Positions 62,701-64,000 of a stretch of DNA of 64,000 bases are shown here, piece by piece. The translations under genes and the position numbers were made by a program. The notes below the pieces were generated by a model. The model made no database searches. It was not told where the DNA came from and saw only the letters and a list, made by a program, of their open reading frames with translations. Source of the stretch: an uncultured Lachnospiraceae bacterium. GTDB lineage: Bacteria > Bacillota > Clostridia > Lachnospirales > Lachnospiraceae. The stretch spans positions 1-64,000 of the forward strand of contig CAJUDE010000013.1 in the NCBI GenBank assembly GCA_910585295.1, written 5' to 3'. The first letter of the stretch is position 1; each line of letters starts with the position of its first letter.

Positions 62701-63321
62701 CTCATAGATTTCAGAAAATTCCCTCTGGGCTTCCTCAATTCTAAATGTCACGCGCTTCTTTTTCCTGGCAGCTATCAAAAATTCCTCCACCTGGGACATT
62801 GTGCAAGGCCTACGCCCAAGCATTTGGTAGAGCAGCCTTGCCTCTGTTTCCTGAGGCTTAAATATATGCATAAATTCCGGCTGCCCAAACACCTTCACGG
62901 CTTCTTCATATGAATGCTTTGCCAAATTGGCAAATTCGATGACGCCCTTTATCTTCCCTAGTGAACTGTTCGGGTAATTGCTGGAAACAGACATGGAAAA
63001 AGGAAGGTCATATTCCCCCTGGTTGCTGATAATATGGAAATTCCCTTTCTGGGAATCTCCTTCCACTAACCCCTCCGAATGGAATTCAAACACTTGCGTA
63101 ATTTTCTCCCCATGCAGCCTTGCATCCCTGCATTCCATCCTGGGGCTTGAAGTATAAATAATGCCAGTGATGGGCGTGCCATTAGCGCTTTCCATAGAAA
63201 ATTCGCCTGTGTAGTCCATCCCTTCCACTACTTCAAATTCTAATTTCTCTATCGAAAATTGGAGGATAGAGGAGTCTCCCCTGCATACCCCCGCTGCCAG
63301 TTCTTCTAATCTCTTCTGCAA
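59785..63321 (-). CDS. DUF5717 family protein
   Basis: A very large (1178-residue) soluble protein. The N-terminal third (about 1-330) has beta-rich segments with Ig-like character (GMDYTGEFSMESANGTPITG; YDLPFSMSVSSNYPNSSLG). The rest is helical, of TPR/HEAT-like character. This fits DUF5717, a Lachnospiraceae-specific family of unknown role found beside DUF5716. It has no signal peptide. The gene runs leftward with DUF5716 31 bases after its stop, so it is the first of a five-gene run. Confidence 0.75.
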   Translation of the reverse strand: MQKRLEELAAGVCRGDSSILQFSIEKLEFEVVEGMDYTGEFSMESANGTPITGIIYTSSPRMECRDARLHGEKITQVFEFHSEGLVEGDSQKGNFHIISNQGEYDLPFSMSVSSNYPNSSLGKIKGVIEFANLAKHSYEEAVKVFGQPEFMHIFKPQETEARLLYQMLGRRPCTMSQVEEFLIAARKKKRVTFRIEEAQREFSEIYEPNRQHITLKKEEWGYLAIEMSSDAKWMVPVKNVLASNEFVGGNALAEYMVLPEHLHAGKNFGRITFQTPYQTKQVEICVFQGKVRERTDIVAAKKKIELMNAYINLGLRKIVTGVWAKVTVKKLEELMALEPENLWYLLAKAQAFLVNKQRQEGEWALDAFPKHKVDKESPLYAYYLYLCTLREPEPVYVNKLTGKIRKIYHKNKENNLLLWILLFLDEELNYSKARKLEVIARQIEAGGDSPVLYLEAYRILAKEPFLLYQPNHFARKVLYWAARHQALTQGIAIQVCQLVADIPNYHPNWYRILCECYDVFPEKEMLQAVCSYCMKWSCYGEPYWHWYHKGVREKLRIAGIYEAWMMSAKKKKLDKIPKSVVIYFQYNNSLAYRPMTKLYRFMVKHKSSWKNNYQHYQKNMEEYVIHQMQAGRIDEDSAVIYQELLTPELVAENQMDHLAKILFVHKVSCKDNGAMRLVVRQHPLEQEQTVPLTHGVGYVSLYSSSYQMLLEDSRGNRFLPNEELSVTPLLDSGSFLEKGIACAKDKMPFLLKYFDRKKIWQTFEQKDLPYLQELMESNSISESYREELRPQIIAYYYYNYTGEALDEFLLSVSFEGMQKRARERIMELLVARRHYKRAYELLLSYGSESISATKLVHVISHRMEEMDSDEESDEFLLGLCRGVFLRGKYNERILNYMGKHFYGNMEEMVKLWQAACDFELDTFGLEERCIVQFLYTGDFSVNIEKIFENYGENLGRELVVLAYLSWMSYQYATKDAVVSDYVFQKIFKVFKEGQEVSEPCRLGFLKWCAAREGLSDEELGWAESILAGYISQGKYFPFYQSLPVKFAGKYLYHDKVFLEYRTTPDVKVSVTFLPVGSQDYLEVKMGQMFDGIYVKEFLIFYGEKIPYYIKEEKDGEWIVTESGQLQNQGLCIHAEGSRYDLLNDMMVSWQMKDEATLMERLEGYGSLDGLVKEKFCLL

Positions 63322-63340
63322 ATCGTCACCTGCTTTGTGG

Positions 63341-63368
63341 TTGCTTTTTTATCAATATCCGATATAAT
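63341..63368 (+). promoter_or_regulatory. Sigma-A promoter for the aminotransferase gene
   Basis: TTGCTT (63341-63346) and TATAAT (63363-63368) are separated by 16 bases, 63 bases before the ATG at 63432. The -10 is a perfect match. Confidence 0.65.
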
Positions 63369-63431
63369 AAAGTCAGTCTTATTAATTATAAACCATTCAC
63401 ACATTTGTGTAAATATTTTTGGAGGAAATTT

Positions 63432-64000
63432 ATGTTACAGCATAAAGACCATTTTCATGGAAGCGATTTGGAAAAAATTGAACAGATTTACAAGATCCGC
63501 AAAGAAGAGATTGTCAGCTTCAGCGCCAATGTGAACCCATTGGGCATTTCCCCTTTACTGCGGGAAACGCTGGCCAGCCATATTGACGCCATCACCACTT
63601 ACCCAGACAGGGAGTACCGTTCCCTGCGGAACTGCATTGCAGCGTATGCAGATACGGATTATGAGAACATTATTATGGGAAATGGCTCTACAGAGTTGAT
63701 TTCACTTTTTATCCAGTTGGAGCATCCCAAAAAAGCATTAATTATCGGCCCCACTTATTCTGAATATGAACGGGAAATTGCATTGGGCGGCGGGACATGC
63801 CTCTATTACCCATTGAAAGAAGAGTTGGATTTTGTATTGGATGTGGAGCATTTTACCTCCCAACTCAATGAGAGCATTGACCTTCTTGTTATCTGCAACC
63901 CCAATAATCCCACCTCGGGCGCCATTACACGTAAAACAATGCGAAGGATATTGGATGTATGTAAGCAAAATGATATTTTTGTTATGGTAGATGAGACTTA
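63432..64000 (+). CDS. PLP-dependent aminotransferase, class I/II (HisC/CobD-like), partial
   Basis: ATG 63432 follows GGAGGAA. The 189 visible residues start MLQHKDHFHGSDLEKIEQIY and contain the N-terminal pattern of CobD/HisC-type aminotransferases: VSFSANVNPLGISPLLRETL, ITTYPDREYRSLR, MGNGSTELI, and LLVICNPNNPTSGAI. The catalytic lysine lies beyond the right edge. Such enzymes make histidinol phosphate or aminopropanol phosphate; the choice cannot be made here. It is transcribed away from the DUF5717 block. Confidence 0.85.
   Translation, partial: MLQHKDHFHGSDLEKIEQIYKIRKEEIVSFSANVNPLGISPLLRETLASHIDAITTYPDREYRSLRNCIAAYADTDYENIIMGNGSTELISLFIQLEHPKKALIIGPTYSEYEREIALGGGTCLYYPLKEELDFVLDVEHFTSQLNESIDLLVICNPNNPTSGAITRKTMRRILDVCKQNDIFVMVDET

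Overview
The window looks like part of the chromosome of a spore-forming, Gram-positive anaerobe of the Clostridia, most likely Lachnospiraceae. The evidence is family content: yqfC-yqfD-phoH-(pgpH-like)-ybeY, a spoVB-like flippase, cotJA-cotJB-cotJC, DUF4364, DUF6033, DUF5716/DUF5717, a FeoB-associated Cys-rich peptide and a TnpW/TnpX-like element. No rRNA, tRNA or CRISPR array was seen.

Layout. 1-2213: an eroded, AT-rich accessory zone with a membrane-protein tail, a CPBP remnant, a doubly frameshifted HTH regulator and three small acidic orphan genes. 2409-10341: an accessory island abutting the 3' end of prfA. It holds a 1016-residue HD-Hsp90-like fusion, two copies of a small-protein/retropepsin pair, and an AbiH-type abortive-infection gene. 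A 55-bp copy of the 3' end of prfA occurs three times (5688, 7047, 10342), as if cassettes had been inserted one after another at that site. 10349-23441: mostly core genes (prfA, prmC, DUF1385, rpmE, rho, malic enzyme, radical SAM, DUF4364, diphosphatase, coiled-coil and small membrane proteins). 23532-41330: a metal-regulated FeoB-associated peptide, DUF6033, a dehydrogenase, the flippase, then a long leftward run that includes ybeY/pgpH-like/phoH/yqfD/yqfC, an Hsp90 with a helical-repeat partner, dus, a response regulator and a hybrid histidine kinase.

41547-55445 is the most striking region. The spore-coat operon cotJA-cotJB-cotJC runs rightward, but cotJC is split into three in-frame segments (42274-42465, 49993-50325, 55353-55445). 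Two intervening DNA elements of about 7.5 and 5.0 kb separate them, and each carries its own large serine recombinase. Joining the three segments gives an uninterrupted 205-residue manganese-catalase-like CotJC. Both junctions lie next to the two ExxH metal-ligand motifs. By analogy with the skin element in sigK, I infer that both elements are excised in the mother cell during sporulation. The elements share a paralogous M56 (BlaR1-like) membrane peptidase. Their cargo includes an ECF sigma factor and an AbiE toxin-antitoxin pair (element 1), and a DUF6033 protein, TnpW-like protein and ParE-type module (element 2).

55507-63321: a terminator closes the cot operon. A leftward block follows with a PIG-L deacetylase, a coiled-coil membrane protein, a TPR-like protein, DUF5716 (actin-like fold suspected) and the 1178-residue DUF5717. 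From 63432 a PLP-dependent aminotransferase (HisC/CobD-like) starts and runs off the right edge.

All assignments come from reading the sequence and recalling protein families; no search was run.
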